Assembly: GCA_032209605.1 (NCBI GenBank)
Contig: JASFXZ010000002.1
Location: forward strand, 58,096,431 to 58,160,430
DNA: 64,000 nucleotides
From: Mactromeris polynyma
Lineage: Eukaryota > Mollusca > Bivalvia > Venerida > Mactridae
Direction of reading: 5' to 3'
Below are positions 34,683 through 47,334 of this stretch, piece after piece. The notes beneath the pieces are model-generated. The model had not been told where the DNA came from, made no database searches, and saw nothing but the letters and a program-made list of their open reading frames with translations. The first letter of the stretch is position 1. Every line of letters starts with the position of its first letter. The position numbers and the translations under genes are program-made.

Positions 34683-35454
34683 TTTTGTGTTATTATCTTA
34701 GTTTTACTGAAAGTAAAGTGGGTTATGATAAGTCTTTTGTACCCAAAGCCTGTTATAGTTAGTGATATAATGTCTTGTCTTGAACTTGTCAGGTCAAGAT
34801 GTGTTCAATCATCAAGTTCCAATATCAGACGTTAGTTATATAAAATAGTTGATATTGTAATATTGATGTTGGTACATTTATACAGTTCATCATGTGTTAG
34901 AAATTCATCTTGTTTGGTTTTTGTATTTTATTTGCTTATTACTTGTATACTCTCAGGCAATCTGACAGCAGTTTGTGTATGGTGTCTCCCTATCTGTGTC
35001 AGGGAAAATGCAATCATTGTGCGAGTTGTTTGAATATACATCATGTAATTATTTATGTTCAAATAAATGATGTCAATATCTGTTATTGTGCGGTTGTGTT
35101 TTATTTTCTCAGTTTTTTTAATAAATTCATGATGATGAAACTTTCCAATGAAAGCCTGACTACTGCAATTTAACAATGGTTCAATTTCTGTTCATACAAT
35201 ACATATTGAAATACAAAATCGTTTTCGATATATTAACACCTACAAAAAACATTGCAATCTGCAAATGTGCATGTAAAGTAATACATTTAACATTATTCAG
35301 ACTTTAAAAGTACAATTGTTAGATGATAAAAACGGATGACTGTACTCTGTAGGAGTGTATACAGAAGTGTAGAACTGTCTGTTGATGGAAACAATACTTG
35401 CCTGAACACAACCCATGCATCACATACATTATACCTAAACACGGAGAAAATATA
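34683..35454. other. intergenic, nothing recognised
   Basis: AT-rich sequence after the COQ8A polyadenylation signals. The short open frames on both strands have no protein-like features and no repeats were seen. Confidence 0.5.
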
Positions 35455-35960
35455 GTGACGTTAGTTTCCATCTTCCCGGTCAGAAAGTGTGTTACTATTT
35501 TTATATTTTGAGTATATAAAGACGTTAGTTTCCATCTTCTCGGTCAGAAAGTGTGTTACTCTTTTTAGATTCAGAGTACATAATGACGTTAGTTTCCATC
35601 TTTATGGTCAGAAAGTGTGTTACTATTTTTAGATTCAGAGTACATAATGACGTTAGTTTCCATCTTTATGGTCAGAAAGTGTGTTACTATTTTTAGATTC
35701 AGAGTACATAATGACGTTAGTTTCCATCTTTATGGTCAGAAAGTGTGTTACTATTTTTAGATTCAGAGTACATAATGACGTTAGTTTCCATCTTTATGGT
35801 CAGAAAGTGTGTTACTATTTTTAGATTCAGAGTACTTAATGACGTTAGTTTCCATCTTTATGGTCAGAAAGTGTGTTACTATTTTTAGAGTCAGAGTACA
35901 TAATGACGTTAGTTTCCATCTTTATGGTCAGAAAGTGTGTTATTATATTTAGATTTAGAA
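35455..35960 (+). repeat. 64-bp tandem array, about 8 units
   Basis: Units of TGACGTTAGTTTCCATC, TTTATGGTCAGAAAGTGTG and TTACTATTTTTAGATTCAGA. Degenerate further copies resume at 37198-37420, after the Penelope-like fragment. Confidence 0.9.
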
Positions 35961-37195
35961 TACAAAATGACGTTAACAAGGCAAACAAATAAAATACTGG
36001 CTACTAACGGACGAAAGACAGCGAGGTGCCTTAAGAAATGTGTAGTATGTGACATGATTGACAGAGGGTTACACAATAAGAATGGTACGACTGATAATAC
36101 ATTTGATATAAAACAAGAGTGTGAAGTCTGGAATGTGGTATATGGGATAAACTGTTTGAAATGCAAAAACAGGAAGATCACTCAAAGAAAGACTAAAGGA
36201 GCATGAGGCGGATGTACGATTTAGGAGAAGAAAACCGGTTGCTGAACATTTTTGTGCGGACAACCACAGAGCAGACGATATCGGAGTGAGTGTACTAGAA
36301 AGGGTGAAAGACAGATCAAAGTGGTATAGAAAGATACGCGAACTTGATTGGATCCAGAAACTGAACCTGGAAACGCCAAATGGTCTGAACGTGAAAGCAA
36401 AAGTGAGTGTTTTATGGCACGAATACAAATAATTTAATAATGACGCAAGACTTAGTGATAATCGAATTTAATTGAATGCATTAATTGTATATATGTGTTT
36501 GATAATTATGTCAGTAGTACGTTAGTTAGTTTATTATTAATTCGTAATATTATAGTAAGAAACATTATAAGTACTAGATCTATCTTAATTGTAATGATAT
36601 TATTATTGGTGATATCAGGATTATTATTATTAACATTATTAATTTTGGTAGTGTTATTAATGTGGTCATTATATTATGTTATCATTATTAATCGTCTTAT
36701 TGTTGCTGTTGCGATGGTGGTTGGTAGGATGGTGATGGTGGTGGTAATAATAATGTTATCACTATGGCAATAACCGTTAGCATGGTCATGATAGTGAGGA
36801 GATAAGTATTATTAATTTCTTACTATTGTAAAATGCACTTATGTGAAATTTTGTGTGTGATATATATACAACCATATTCGAGAAAATCCAATTTGGTAAA
36901 ATTTTGTCGGGTTAGAAGTGGCTCCAAGCGTATACGTATTCAATAATGGAGAGTTTGGCGCAACTTTGTATGTTGACGTCAATAAGTTTTGACGTCATAT
37001 ATTTGACGTTGCACCATATTGTTTTGACGTTACACCATAATATTATTGTTTTGATGTATTGTATAAGAAAGCTGAAAATGTAGTTGGAAACAACAGTTTC
37101 ATAATTTTGATAAAGCCTTTTTAGGCGAAATATTAAGTAATAAAGAGTTTTAACAGAGTGAATATTATTTGTCCCTACTATGGACTTTTATCTGA
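35960..37195 (+). mobile_element. Penelope-like retroelement 3' end (decayed)
   Basis: Penelope-like elements encode a reverse transcriptase followed by a GIY-YIG endonuclease. The tail of such an endonuclease is here. First an open stretch to 36206 contains VYGINCLKC (GIY-side strand). Then, in another frame from about 36172, comes GRSLKERLKEHEADVRF, KPVAEHF, KWYRKIRELDWIQKLN, with a stop at 36430. The YIG strand is missing at the frame change, so a small deletion inactivated it. The AT-rich remainder, with AATAAAGAGTTTTAA near 37137, is probably its 3' UTR. The same 64-bp repeat flanks both sides. Confidence 0.65.
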
Positions 37196-37197
37196 GA

Positions 37198-37420
37198 AAA
37201 TGACGTTAGTTTCTGTCTTCCCGATCAGGTGTTACTATATTTAGATTAGAATACATAATGACGTTAGACTTTGAATTCATAATGACGTTATTTTCCATCT
37301 TTCTTATCAGGAAATGTTTTACTATAATTAGATTTAGAATACATGTGCATAATGACGTTAGTGTCCCTCTTCCCGACCAAGAAATGTGTTACTATATTTA
37401 CATTTATAATACATAGTGAT
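37198..37420 (+). repeat. degenerate units of the 64-bp repeat
   Basis: Three to four diverged units with TGACGTTAGTTTC, AGAATACATAATGACGTTA and TGTGTTACTATATTTA, continuing the array of 35455-35960 beyond the Penelope-like fragment. Confidence 0.7.
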
Positions 37421-37499
37421 AACTGTTCAGTAACAGCAGAAGTTAAGATTATTCCGTACCCTATATTTTGTATCAGAGGTGAAGGACTACTGACTGAAA

Positions 37500-37575
37500 T
37501 TGTATTAAATCAATCAGAAAGGGTTCGAACCTCGCATTCGAGTGCTCCACCGACTGAGCTGACTGGGAGGTCATG
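37500..37575 (-). repeat. tRNA-like SINE head
   Basis: On the minus strand AGCTCAGTCGGTGGAGCAC (A-box region) is followed closely by GAGGTTCGAACCC (T arm). The anticodon arm and acceptor stem do not fold, so this is a shortened tRNA-derived head and not a tRNA gene. Confidence 0.45.
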
Positions 37576-38099
37576 TTAACTTCACAAATTATACAAAAGG
37601 AAGAACTTGCGAGAATATTGATGAAATAATTGTTACAAGGACGTGGATAATAAAATAGCTTTTTTATTTGGAAATACCAAAAACAGCATTGATGATGTGT
37701 ACTTGCTATGCCGTAATTTCATTGTAATTATATTGTTGCCACATCATACACTAGGAGGAAAACAATTAAACAGAAGATAAATGCGCTGTGTTGTGATATC
37801 TTGGCTTTATCTCACCATAATCTTTATTTTTCAGTTGCCAGTTTTGGTGTTGCAGATACAGACATTAAGATGACAACATGTTGTATAGCGGTGATCGTTT
37901 ATTGTACAATTAAAGACAATGAGCTGAAACACAGAACAAAGGATATGAAGCCAGCTGTTACAAAGTTTCTTTAATTGATTATTGTTTTGTTGTGAATAGT
38001 TGGGGAAACTGAGAGCTACCAGTAATAATCATTATTCTCATAATGGTATAACTGCAATTCTAGTACCGGATATATGCAATGGTAATACTGGATGTATCC

Positions 38100-38600
38100 A
38101 ATTATAGTAACAGATGTCCTTATTGCGAATACTAGATATGTTCAATTCTAGTACTATATGTCTGCAATGCGAATACTAGATATGTTCAATTCTAGTACTA
38201 GATGTCTGCAATGCGAATACTAGATATGTTCAATTCTAGTACTATATGTCTGCAATGCGAATACTAGGTATAGGCCTATACAATATAAATACATGTAGTA
38301 GATATCTGCGATTTGAATACTAAATATCTTTAAATTGAATAGTAGAAATCTGCAATTGGAATACTAAATATCTACAATGCTTATACTAGATATCTACAAT
38401 GCTAATACTAAATATCTACAATGCTAATACTAAATATCTACAATGCTAATACTAGATATCTACAATGCTAATACTAAATATCTACAATGCTAATACTAAA
38501 TATCTACAATGCTTATACTAGATATCTACAATGCTAATACTAAATATCTACAATGCTTATACTAAATATCTACCATGCGAGTATTTAATATATGCAAATC
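38100..38600. repeat. 22-bp and 44-bp degenerate tandem repeats
   Basis: From 38100 about four 44-bp units with CAATTCTAGTACTAGATGTC and TGCAATGCGAATAC. From about 38350 these give way to about ten 22-bp units of ATACTAAATATCTACAATGC with T/A variants. The 44-bp unit looks like a diverged dimer of the 22-bp unit. Confidence 0.85.
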
Positions 38601-40619
38601 GATAACTTGATATCTACAATTTAAATACTTACTGTCTGCTATTCGAATTACATATATCTAACATACGATATGTAGATATCTAGATAAGGTTAGATTGTTT
38701 GCACTTATAAATGCTATGCCCCAAGGGGGAGCGGTGGGGATACTCGGGACCTATGACAGATAACGATTCCGACAGGTGGGAATTTGACACGCCCAATGAT
38801 GCCGGGTCCCGGGATATAGACATGGGTCGGATTAATAGATCCCGTTAGTTGGGAATAAGACATCTCTATGTGGGGATTAACACAAAATGCTTGCTTCTTG
38901 GGTGCGAAATTAGTTCTAAAAGACATATTGTATAATTCCCCTGGGTCAGTTCGTCGCCATGGAGGGACAAGATTTGATAGTTGCATTTCCAAACATGGAT
39001 TTTATTTCTATGACCATGCAGCATTATTAATGCTGTCCTTTGTTACCTAAATATTTAACAGACATTTTCATCAGCAACCGACATGTTGTAGGCAGAATTA
39101 ATTCGTAGATCTACATGTAACAGAATTCCGTAGATTTCAGGGTAGATCTTGGACCATATATTTACGGCAGATAGTTAGAATCTAACTATTACATAAAGCA
39201 TAACAGTAAACGTATACTTCACAGAGATAGACTTTATCTTAGAATTCATCTTATATTGTGACAGATATTGTTTTGTGATGACAGATTTACCTCATTCATG
39301 TGGGTCAAGTAGATCTAGGCATATTGAATGTACTGCCAAGATTATGCTTCAAATATATGTTGATGGTAGGCCTAAGCATATATATGAAAATAGGATCTGA
39401 TAGATAGAGGATCTAACATGAATGTTCATGTTTTATTGAATTTATTAAACGAGTCGGTCAAAATGATATAATGCGAGGCTTTGGCCGACGAGTTTAATAA
39501 ATTTAATAAAATATCAACACGAATGCTAGATTCTATTTATCACATAACTTGTAAACGGGCTTAAAACAAACAAGAAATATCTTTAAAAAAAGATGGTCGG
39601 CGCAATTTGAAGGTTAAGATTTGTTGTGCAACATAAAAAATGCCGATATGTTACGATTGCTAGTCACTTCAGATTCAAAATGGATTTTGGTAAATTCACC
39701 GAAATTCAGTGGATTTCGGTAAGGTAACGTACCCTTTATCGAAAGGTTAACCAATCCGCGTCAAGGTTACAAACGTTGTCGGGTTGAAGAGAAATTGCCT
39801 TGGTGGTTAAACGTAGGATTTGATTGGTTTACATAACACTGATAGCAAAACCATGTTAATACGGCTGCGCCGAAAAAACTTCGCACAGACTCGTTTCTCT
39901 AGCCGCCCCTGCATTTTGTCTCTAGCCTACTTTAGTGATTCATTTTCACAGAATAATCAAAATTGCCACTACTATAGACCTTTAGAAGCGGTACCGTCCA
40001 AAAACGACGATTAATACCGATAATTAAACCAAATGTAATGTCGAATGTTGAAACTTAACACAAAACAAATAATTAACAACATGATCGATAATTTACTGCA
40101 GCTTTAAGGAAAACATTGAAGAAGTTCAAAATTTAGTGCACACGCGCTGCTGTGACGACATGAAGCCGTGACGTCACCGAGTCCATTCTAAAGTAAAATC
40201 ATTGACTGAACGTAAATCAAAAGTTGAAAATATGTCACTGTGAGTCGCTGTCAATCATTCGTACTCGTTTTCTCGGAGGATGGATTGCATCAGCGTGTGG
40301 TCTATTCTGTTTGTGTTCTCATAAAAAATGATAACTTTCGTCTATGAAGCTGTTTGACATTTAGACGATCGCGAAATACTACATATTTGTCGTAGACCGA
40401 TACGCGAAAGTCGGCCATGTTTGTTTGGATTTCTGACAGCGCGTATGAATATGTGATGCGGCACTAATTTGCATAAATAATACACTAGTGTAATACGAGA
40501 AATAATGCATAGGTTATAATCACTCCCGCGCCGTATGTTATGTGATAATAATTATAATATACTGCATACATTTTAATTAGTGAATGTATTTTACAATGTT
40601 CAGAGTTTTGATGCCGCCA
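38600..40619. other. intergenic before BH3 copy 1
   Basis: Apart from the hairpin at 39430-39520 I see no gene. A minus-strand frame at 38714-38992 has a Pro/Gly-rich end (HVYIPGPGIIGRVKFPP) that I do not recognise. The stretch 40140-40560 is richer in CG, holds TGACGTCA at about 40170, and may be part of the BH3 copy 1 promoter. Confidence 0.4.
39430..39520. repeat. foldback element
   Basis: TTTATTAAACGAGTCGG on the left is mirrored by CCGACGAGTTTAATAAA on the right over about 90 bases, forming a long hairpin. A MITE candidate. Confidence 0.55.
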
Positions 40620-41228
40620 TTTCATGTTGTTTTAAACTATTAGAACGTCATTTTTCCCCGGACTCCACAAATTTATGGGAATTTTTAGGGAAATCCCCCA
40701 CGCGCATACGTGTATATTAATTATGACTGTTGTATTCTATTTTTATCATTCATATTACGCACGCGACGTCGACTTGTTGGAACTTGTTGGCGCGCTTATA
40801 TTGAAATCTGAGAACAGACATACAGGTAAACAACAACAGCACACATTGCATAGGCAAGGTAAATATAAATTTCTCCTTTCAATTAGATGATAAATTGCAG
40901 GCGTAGATCTATCCAGGTTTTACTAAATGTTGACCTCCAAATCAATTGAAATGACGCAATAATTCAAAAATAGACTTGTTTATCTACCAACTTTTGAACT
41001 TGCAAATAAAATACGTGTTATCATGTTAGGCCTACTGTGTAGTCCGTGTGTTAACTTGAGCACACACATATAACATCGAGACGTAGAACGTGGATTTACC
41101 ACTTTGTGTTTCCCCTTCTATAAAAAGTTGATTCCCCATTGGCAAACTTGTCATTTGGAAAATTGTGACACATTCAAGTAAATGTGCATATTTGTCTTAA
41201 TTCGTCGTCGTCAACTGTTTCAGAAGTT

Positions 41229-44200
41229 ATGTATTCAGACGATTCAAGAAAGAACCGAACTGACAGCGGATACGGCACCGATATAGTACCATCACCTATG
41301 TCTGCACATCTCACATATAAACCCGTGTTTTTCGGAGATGGCGAACCAGACGACATGAGTGTGAGATTAACAGAAGAAATTAGACCCGATACGTCGCATG
41401 GAGTTGTTCAACCTAGTGAAGGTAGTGAATGTGATAAAGTTCAGGGAGTCACAGACAATGATGAACAGTCTGAGGATGATGATAGTGAAAATTCCGTATT
41501 TGAACCAGATGAGACAAACTTAGAGATGGATAACCTATCAACTAATTGTAACATTGTTCATACTAAGCCGTTGGAAGATGACGAAATAAAACCACAATCG
41601 GAACCAGTTCGATCTTCAGAGACTGCGGGTGACGGCTCAAACACTGCGGTCCCCATTCCTGCCATATCCGCCTGCCACAAGTCTTGTGTCCGTAAGTCTT
41701 AGCTTTATTCACATGCATTTCATTTCATGTTTTATTTCGAATGTTCAAATAACTTATACATTGTAGTAAATTATGTTGCTCAATACGTTCATGTCAGTAT
41801 AGATATACTTTTGTCTATCTCAGGCCTGTAACATATCAGACAAGTTCAAACGGGATCTGTAGCTTTTACAATGTTCAACACCAAATGTCCTGCAAGTAAA
41901 CAAACCACCGCGCTTTTAAAACCAGTAAATGTCAAGAGCATTATATTATATTCAATTATCACATATCTGTGCATGTTTCTACTATGCAATAAATATCATA
42001 TTGCACAGTGTGCATATAATATGCAAATGAGCGGAAAAACCTAAATAAAATCCATACGCTGCTTGTTTACAATTAACAAAACGAGTAATGATAAAGAATA
42101 TGTAAGTTAACAACTTTTGATGGATTAAATAAGAATGCTCATGTACGCTGCACCAAACTCAAAAATAAAAATGATAACATATTAACCGTTAACATGCAAG
42201 TTATGACAAATCTACTAAGCATATCCAGCAAAATTCTCCCAACCTACCTATATCCAGTTCAGTAAGTTTATTCCATCCAAAACCATTCGAGTTTCAGGCG
42301 ACATCAACGCATTACCAGTGTACACAGGTAGTTGTAACTATTAATTTATCTTTGTTCGAGGAGCTGAGTCCTAAATCAATCAACATGAATCTTGATAGCG
42401 ATTCGAGTAATGTAGATGGAACGGATTCACTGAACGCGTGTGTACTGCATGACGTCAAATGCTTGTTTATGTGGTGACGTCATTAAACATATTGATTCAG
42501 TGTTTTTCCTTTATTTACGTTTTACAGTTACACTTGATATAAGCGAAGTGTTAGGTATCTTTAATAAACTGGAAATTGATAAAATATGAATAGATCTATG
42601 GATAATATTAGAAATAATGAATTTGTGAATGGGGCTACTTTTTCGGCTCTTCGAGTAAAAAGTTTTATGACTTTCGGGACGCTACTGTCAACATTAAACG
42701 GTCAATTAAATAATTTGTTTTTACCTTAAATTGTCGGGTATGTGATAAATAGAATATTATATTCGTGTTGTCTAGTATCAAATTTATTGAACTTGTTGAA
42801 TAAAAAGAATATGAAGCGAGCCTCTGACGAGCTTCATATCGTTTTATTCAACTTGTTAACTTGCATACGGGTATGTATATATTGGTCCCTGATCAAACTA
42901 GCATAAAATAGCACACATAAGGTATGTAAACGTATCCTTGATCTTAGCATATGTAAAGTATTACATTAGACTAGGTATCCCACGATGAATATCTAAAACA
43001 ATGATAAAAGCTCTTCTCGATTTATGAACACCTTTCTCGTGATATATGTAGTGTTTGTTTATGTAATTTTGTTCACCTTTCGTTTCCCAGTGTATATATG
43101 TTGTTTTGACAATGAACTTTGCGAGTTTTTGTCAATAAACTTTGAACTTGAAAACTACTTGTGACTTTCTATCAATCATGTCCGTTGTTTGTTACATTCA
43201 CCATTGCATCTTGTTTCCAGAAAATGTATGTTAATAATTCGTTCATAGTGTCACTGTTAGGAAATATAGCATGTCACAACGCTGAGAAAGCACCGCCTAC
43301 AATCATTGCCAACTGACAGATATTTATGTTTAGTAATCGGGTTTGATAACCTAGTATTGACTTGTATGTCTCTGTGTATTTCATATCGTGTAAAACATCG
43401 CAAAATCCCAGGTTTACGAAATGATCACACGTACCCTCGTTATCTGATTATATTGATAAAGGACCTTATTTTATTTGTTTTACATCGCTTAAATTTAGTT
43501 GACATCTGTATTGTGTGATCGTCTGAAGATAACGAAATGAAACTTAAGATTTTACTTCATCATTATTGCACGTACTTATATGAACATGCGATATTAAAGT
43601 TGTATCTGGCTCATCTGAACCTAAAATATTTTAATGGGCTTCATCCAGTATAGTTGTTACATAGTCCAAACATCATTAATAAGAACCATTGCCATGTATA
43701 ACCGTTTAAAACAATCTTGTTTAATTATACATGTATTACTAACAGACAAAACTAGTAAAAAGCACCAATTAAATTTTATGATAATACAAACGTCTTTTTT
43801 CGACAAATACAGAGGATTACATTATAAATGTATTCTGTGATAATGCATATTTTTTAAAACTAGATAAGGTATATTTTTAACCAGGTTTTTGAAAAAAACC
43901 AGGTTATTAGAATGGTGTATGTCGTTGGGCGGGCGGGCGGGCGGGCGGGCGGGCGTCAAACTGGGTGGTTTCCGGCGAATAACTTGAGTTCTGTTGATCA
44001 TATTGTAACCAAACTTGGTGTACAGTAAGAACATATGGAAAGCTCGCTTGGGATTGCTTTTGGGTTCGGTCCGACTAAGGTCAAGGTCACCGTTACTAAA
44101 AATAGAAATTTGGTTTCCGGCGAATAACTTGAGTTACATTGATCACATTGACATCAAACTTGGTGTATAGTAAGAACATGTGGAGAGCTCGCTTGGGATT

Positions 44201-46663
44201 GCTTTTGGGCTCTGTCCGACAAAGGTCAAGGTCACCGTTACTAAAAATAGAAATTTGGTTTCCGGCGAATAACTTGAGTTTTATTGATCATATTGACAAC
44301 AAACTTGGTGTATAGTAAGAACATGTGGAGAGCTCGCTTGGGATTGCTTTTGGGTTCGGTCCGACAAAGGTCAAGGTCACCGTTACGAAAAATAGAAATT
44401 TGGTTTCCTGCGAATAACTTGAGTTACATTGATCATATTGACATCAAACTTGGTGTATAGTAAGAACATGTGGAGAGCTCGCTTGGGATTGCTTTTGGGT
44501 TCGGTCCGACAAAGGTCAAGGTCACCGTTACGAAAAATAGAAATTTGGTTTCCGGCGAATAACTTGAGTTACATTGATCATATTGACTTCAAACTTGGTG
44601 TATAGTAAGAACATGTGGAGAGCTCAATTGGGATTGCTTTTGGGATCGGTCCAACAAAGGTCAAGGTCACCATTACTAAAACTAGCAATTTGGTTTCCGG
44701 CTAATAACTTGAGTTTCGTTAATCCTATTGACATCAAACTCGATGTACAGTAAGAACATGTGGAGAGCTTGCTTGGGATTGCTTTTGGGTTCGGTCCATC
44801 AAAGGTCAAGGTCACCATTACTAAAAATAGAAATTTGGTTTCCGGCCAATAACTTTTGTTTTGTTGATCATATTGACATCAAACTTGGTTTATAGTAAGA
44901 AAATGTGGAGAGCTTGCTTGGGGTTGCTTTTGGACTCGTTCCGCCTAAGGTCAAGGTCACCGTTACTTAAAGTAGCAATTTGGTTTCGGGTGAATAACTT
45001 TAGATTTGTTGGTCATATTGACATCAAACTTGGTGTATAGTAAGAACATGTGGAGAGCTCGCTTGGGATTGCTTTTGGAATCGTTTCGTCAAAGGTCAAG
45101 GTCACCGTTACGAAAAATAGAAATTTGGTTTCCGGCGAATAACTTGAGTTACATTGATCATATTGACATCAAACTTGGTGTATAGTAAGAACATGTGGAG
45201 AGCTCGCTTGGGATTGCTTTTGGGTTCGGTCCGACAAAGGTCAAGGTCACCGTTACGAAAAATAGAAATTTGGTTTCCGGCGAATAACTTGAGTTACATT
45301 GATCGTATTGACTTCAAACTTGGTGTATAGTAAGAACATGTGGAGAGCTCAATTGGGATTGCTTTTGGGATCGGTCCAACAAAGGTCAAGGTCACCATTA
45401 CTAAAACTAGCAATTTGGTTTCCGGCTAATAACTTGAGTTTCGTTAATCCTATTGACATCAAACTCGATGTACAGTAAGAACATGTGGAGAGCTTGCTTG
45501 GGATTGCTTTTGGGTTCGGTCCATCAAAGGTCAAGGTCACCATTACTAAAAATAGAAATTTGGTTTCCGGCCAATAACTTTTGTTTTGTTGATCATATTG
45601 ACATCAAACGTGGTTTATAGTAAGAAAATGTGGAGAGCTTGCTTGGGGTTGCTTTTGGACTCGTTCCGCCTAAGGTCAAGGTCACCGTTACTTAAAGTAG
45701 CAATTTGGTTTCGGGTGAATAACTTTAGATTTGTTGGTCATATTGACATCAAACTTGGTGTATAGTAAGAACATGTGGAGAGCTCGCTTGGGATTGCTTT
45801 TGGAATCGTTTCGTCAAAGGTCAAGGTCACCTTTACTAAAAATTGCAATTTGCTCTCCAGCTAATAACTTTAGATTTGTTGGTCATATTGACATCAGACT
45901 TGGTGTATAGTAAGAACATGTGAAGATCTCGCTTGGAATTGCTTTTGGGTTCGTTCCGTCCAAGGTCAAGGTCACTTAAAATTTAAAAATCAGTTTCCAC
46001 TTAATATCTTCGCTATTCGTGGGTGTATTGACATCAAAGTGTGAGTGTTTGTATGCATGTATCACCTCTGGCACCTTTGCAGCATTGATGATCATCATGT
46101 ATTCATTATACAAATAGAGCCTTGGTTACAAATAATTAGGTTTAAAACCTGGTTTGTGGGCATTGCCCATTTCTTGTTCATGTTTGTTTAGGTAAACAAA
46201 TGAACAAAAAATGAGCATACTATATCTTGAAACTGTACCAAGTGAACCCAATAATATTCAAGAATCCACCGTGGTTATAATAATGACTGTCAAGTTGTAT
46301 TATTGTCGTTTACAGTTGATCAAGGAACGCCACGTAAGAGATCAACCTCGCTTCCAGATATCAAAACTATGCACATGCGTGCTTCAAGGGAAGTGGGTTG
46401 CAGGCTGCGACGATTAAGCGATGAGTTTTACTATAGTGTTCTGTTCAGAAGGAGAGTAAGTCATTAGACTGTTACTTCAAATGATAAGCCAATAAACCAG
46501 TTACATTGTATGTCTGTTCGTGTATGCCGTGACATACATTCAGATTTCCTCATACATCTTTCAAATGACAAACAAACACGCGGCGGAATCAAGTATGCGC
46601 TATCATATGATTCGTACAATACCAAACTCATTCCTAGCACAAGTACACCGAAACTTCTCCTGA
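41229..46663 (+). CDS. BH3-only (BIM/BMF-like) protein, copy 1
   Basis: BH3-only proteins trigger mitochondrial apoptosis by binding BCL2-family grooves. Coding exons: 41229-41691, 46316-46455 and, tentatively, 46544-46663; phases join to 240 codons. A noncoding exon must precede, because an acceptor (TTTCAG) sits at 41223. A plausible one ends at about 40860 at a donor-like GTAAAT. Exon 1 encodes an acidic, Ser/Asp/Glu-rich, probably disordered region (DSGYGTDIVPSP; SENSVFEPDET). Exon 2 encodes RKRSTSLPDIK and then the BH3 helix, residues 181-194, with LRRLSDEF matching the LxxxG/S-D-E-F pattern, followed by YYS and an Arg run. As I recall, vertebrate BIM also has an intron just after the Arg pair that follows BH3. 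The tentative exon 3 gives a basic/hydrophobic tail. I see no KxTQT dynein-light-chain motif. The intron is enlarged by an insertion at 43595-46228. Confidence 0.68.
42780..42865. repeat. foldback element in BH3 copy 1 intron
   Basis: GTTGAATAAAAAGAATATGAAGC (20 bases or fewer pair continuously) faces GCTTCATATCGTTTTATTCAAC. It is similar in design, though not identical, to the hairpin at 39430-39520. Confidence 0.5.
43927..43954 (+). repeat. GGGC microsatellite
   Basis: Seven consecutive GGGC units at the left side of the 145-bp array. Four or more closely spaced G-triplets make this a G-quadruplex candidate on the plus strand. Confidence 0.8.
43960..45995 (+). repeat. 145-bp tandem array with 725-bp higher-order repeat, about 14 units
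   Basis: Units contain AACTTGGTGTATAGTAAGAA, GTGGAGAGCTCGCTTGGGAT and AAGGTCAAGGTCACCGTTAC. A block of five units is repeated with a 725-base shift (for example 44624-44818 equals 45349-45543), so the array grew by duplicating a pentamer. Confidence 0.92.
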
Positions 46664-46852
46664 ATTGTTCGCTCTGGAGCAACAAACTCTCTTCAACAAC
46701 AGAAACATCTTTCCTGTGGCAATAATGTTCTACCAGTTTAACCTTTCCAGAGCTACAACCACTCAACAGCATGCACGATTTGCACGTATATGTAAGGTTG
46801 TTGCTCTGGAGACATTGTACTGTTTAATTTTCTTTTTATACAAATAGAAATA

Positions 46853-46955
46853 CAGTAAAACCTCAATAATAAGACCACCTTTGGGCCACTTGGAAATTGG
46901 ACTTTTTATTGGGGCGCTCTTATTATTGAGGTTGTCTTGAAGTGTGGTTTTACTG
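46853..46955. mobile_element. 103-bp pogo-like MITE (BH3 copy 1 block)
   Basis: CAGTAAAACCTCAATAATAA at the left, GGTTTTACTG at the right, with an inner inverted TTATTATTGAGGTTGTC and TA on both flanks. The counterpart at 59279-59339 is a shorter version. Confidence 0.65.
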
Positions 46956-47334
46956 TACCGATAATGTGTGATTTGGTAACCGCTTATCGTTATTTTAAAT
47001 TCCGGCAAACATTTATATGTTTCAGTGTCAAACAACCTCTGCCCTGGTACAACACGATCATGCTGATGACGACACGTGACTGATCTACATGGAGACTTCC
47101 AATCTGGACATGTACAATTCTTAATGTGCAATGTGATACTTTGATCATCGTTTCACCAAAATACCATTAAAATATAACGTTGGCTGCAACAAAATGGAAG
47201 GTCCATATCACCCTGGAGGTCGACTACAATCGGTCACTTGCAGTAACATTCCCATCATGCGGTGTTAGCGTATATAAATGTATACGGTATGATTAATGGT
47301 TCATCCATTATGTGTCCATGGAGTGAGGGAATCC

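Larger units (their letters stand above)
43595..46228 (+). mobile_element. 2.6-kb pearl-like element inserted in BH3 copy 1 intron
   Basis: Copy 2 has an uninterrupted sequence (GAACATGCGATATTTA then AAACTGTACCAAGTG near 58371-58410) where copy 1 carries 2.6 kb extra, so this is an insertion with a visible empty site. It contains an AACCAGGTTTTT motif near 43880 and AAAACCTGGTTTG near 46143, a GGGC microsatellite, and a core of 145-bp tandem units. Bivalve 'pearl' elements have such cores; membership is an inference. No protein frame. Confidence 0.65.

Noticed and set aside
36495..36773. Hydrophobic 92-codon frame
   Set aside because: AT-rich ATT/TTA simple sequence produces Leu/Ile/Val codons; it is not a membrane protein gene.
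37500..37575. Possible tRNA gene (A box and T arm on minus strand)
   Set aside because: The spacing is too short for a cloverleaf; a SINE head is more likely.
38714..38992. 92-codon minus-strand frame
   Set aside because: The Pro/Gly-rich sequence is not recognised, has no splice or promoter support, and was left as intergenic.
41184..41228. Upstream Met (MHICLNSSSS) as start of BH3 copy 1
   Set aside because: It lies upstream of the TTTCAG acceptor at 41223, so these codons are intronic; the same holds for copy 2.
44624..45543. Two identical 64-codon minus-strand frames
   Set aside because: They come from the 725-bp higher-order duplication of a noncoding array, not from duplicated genes.
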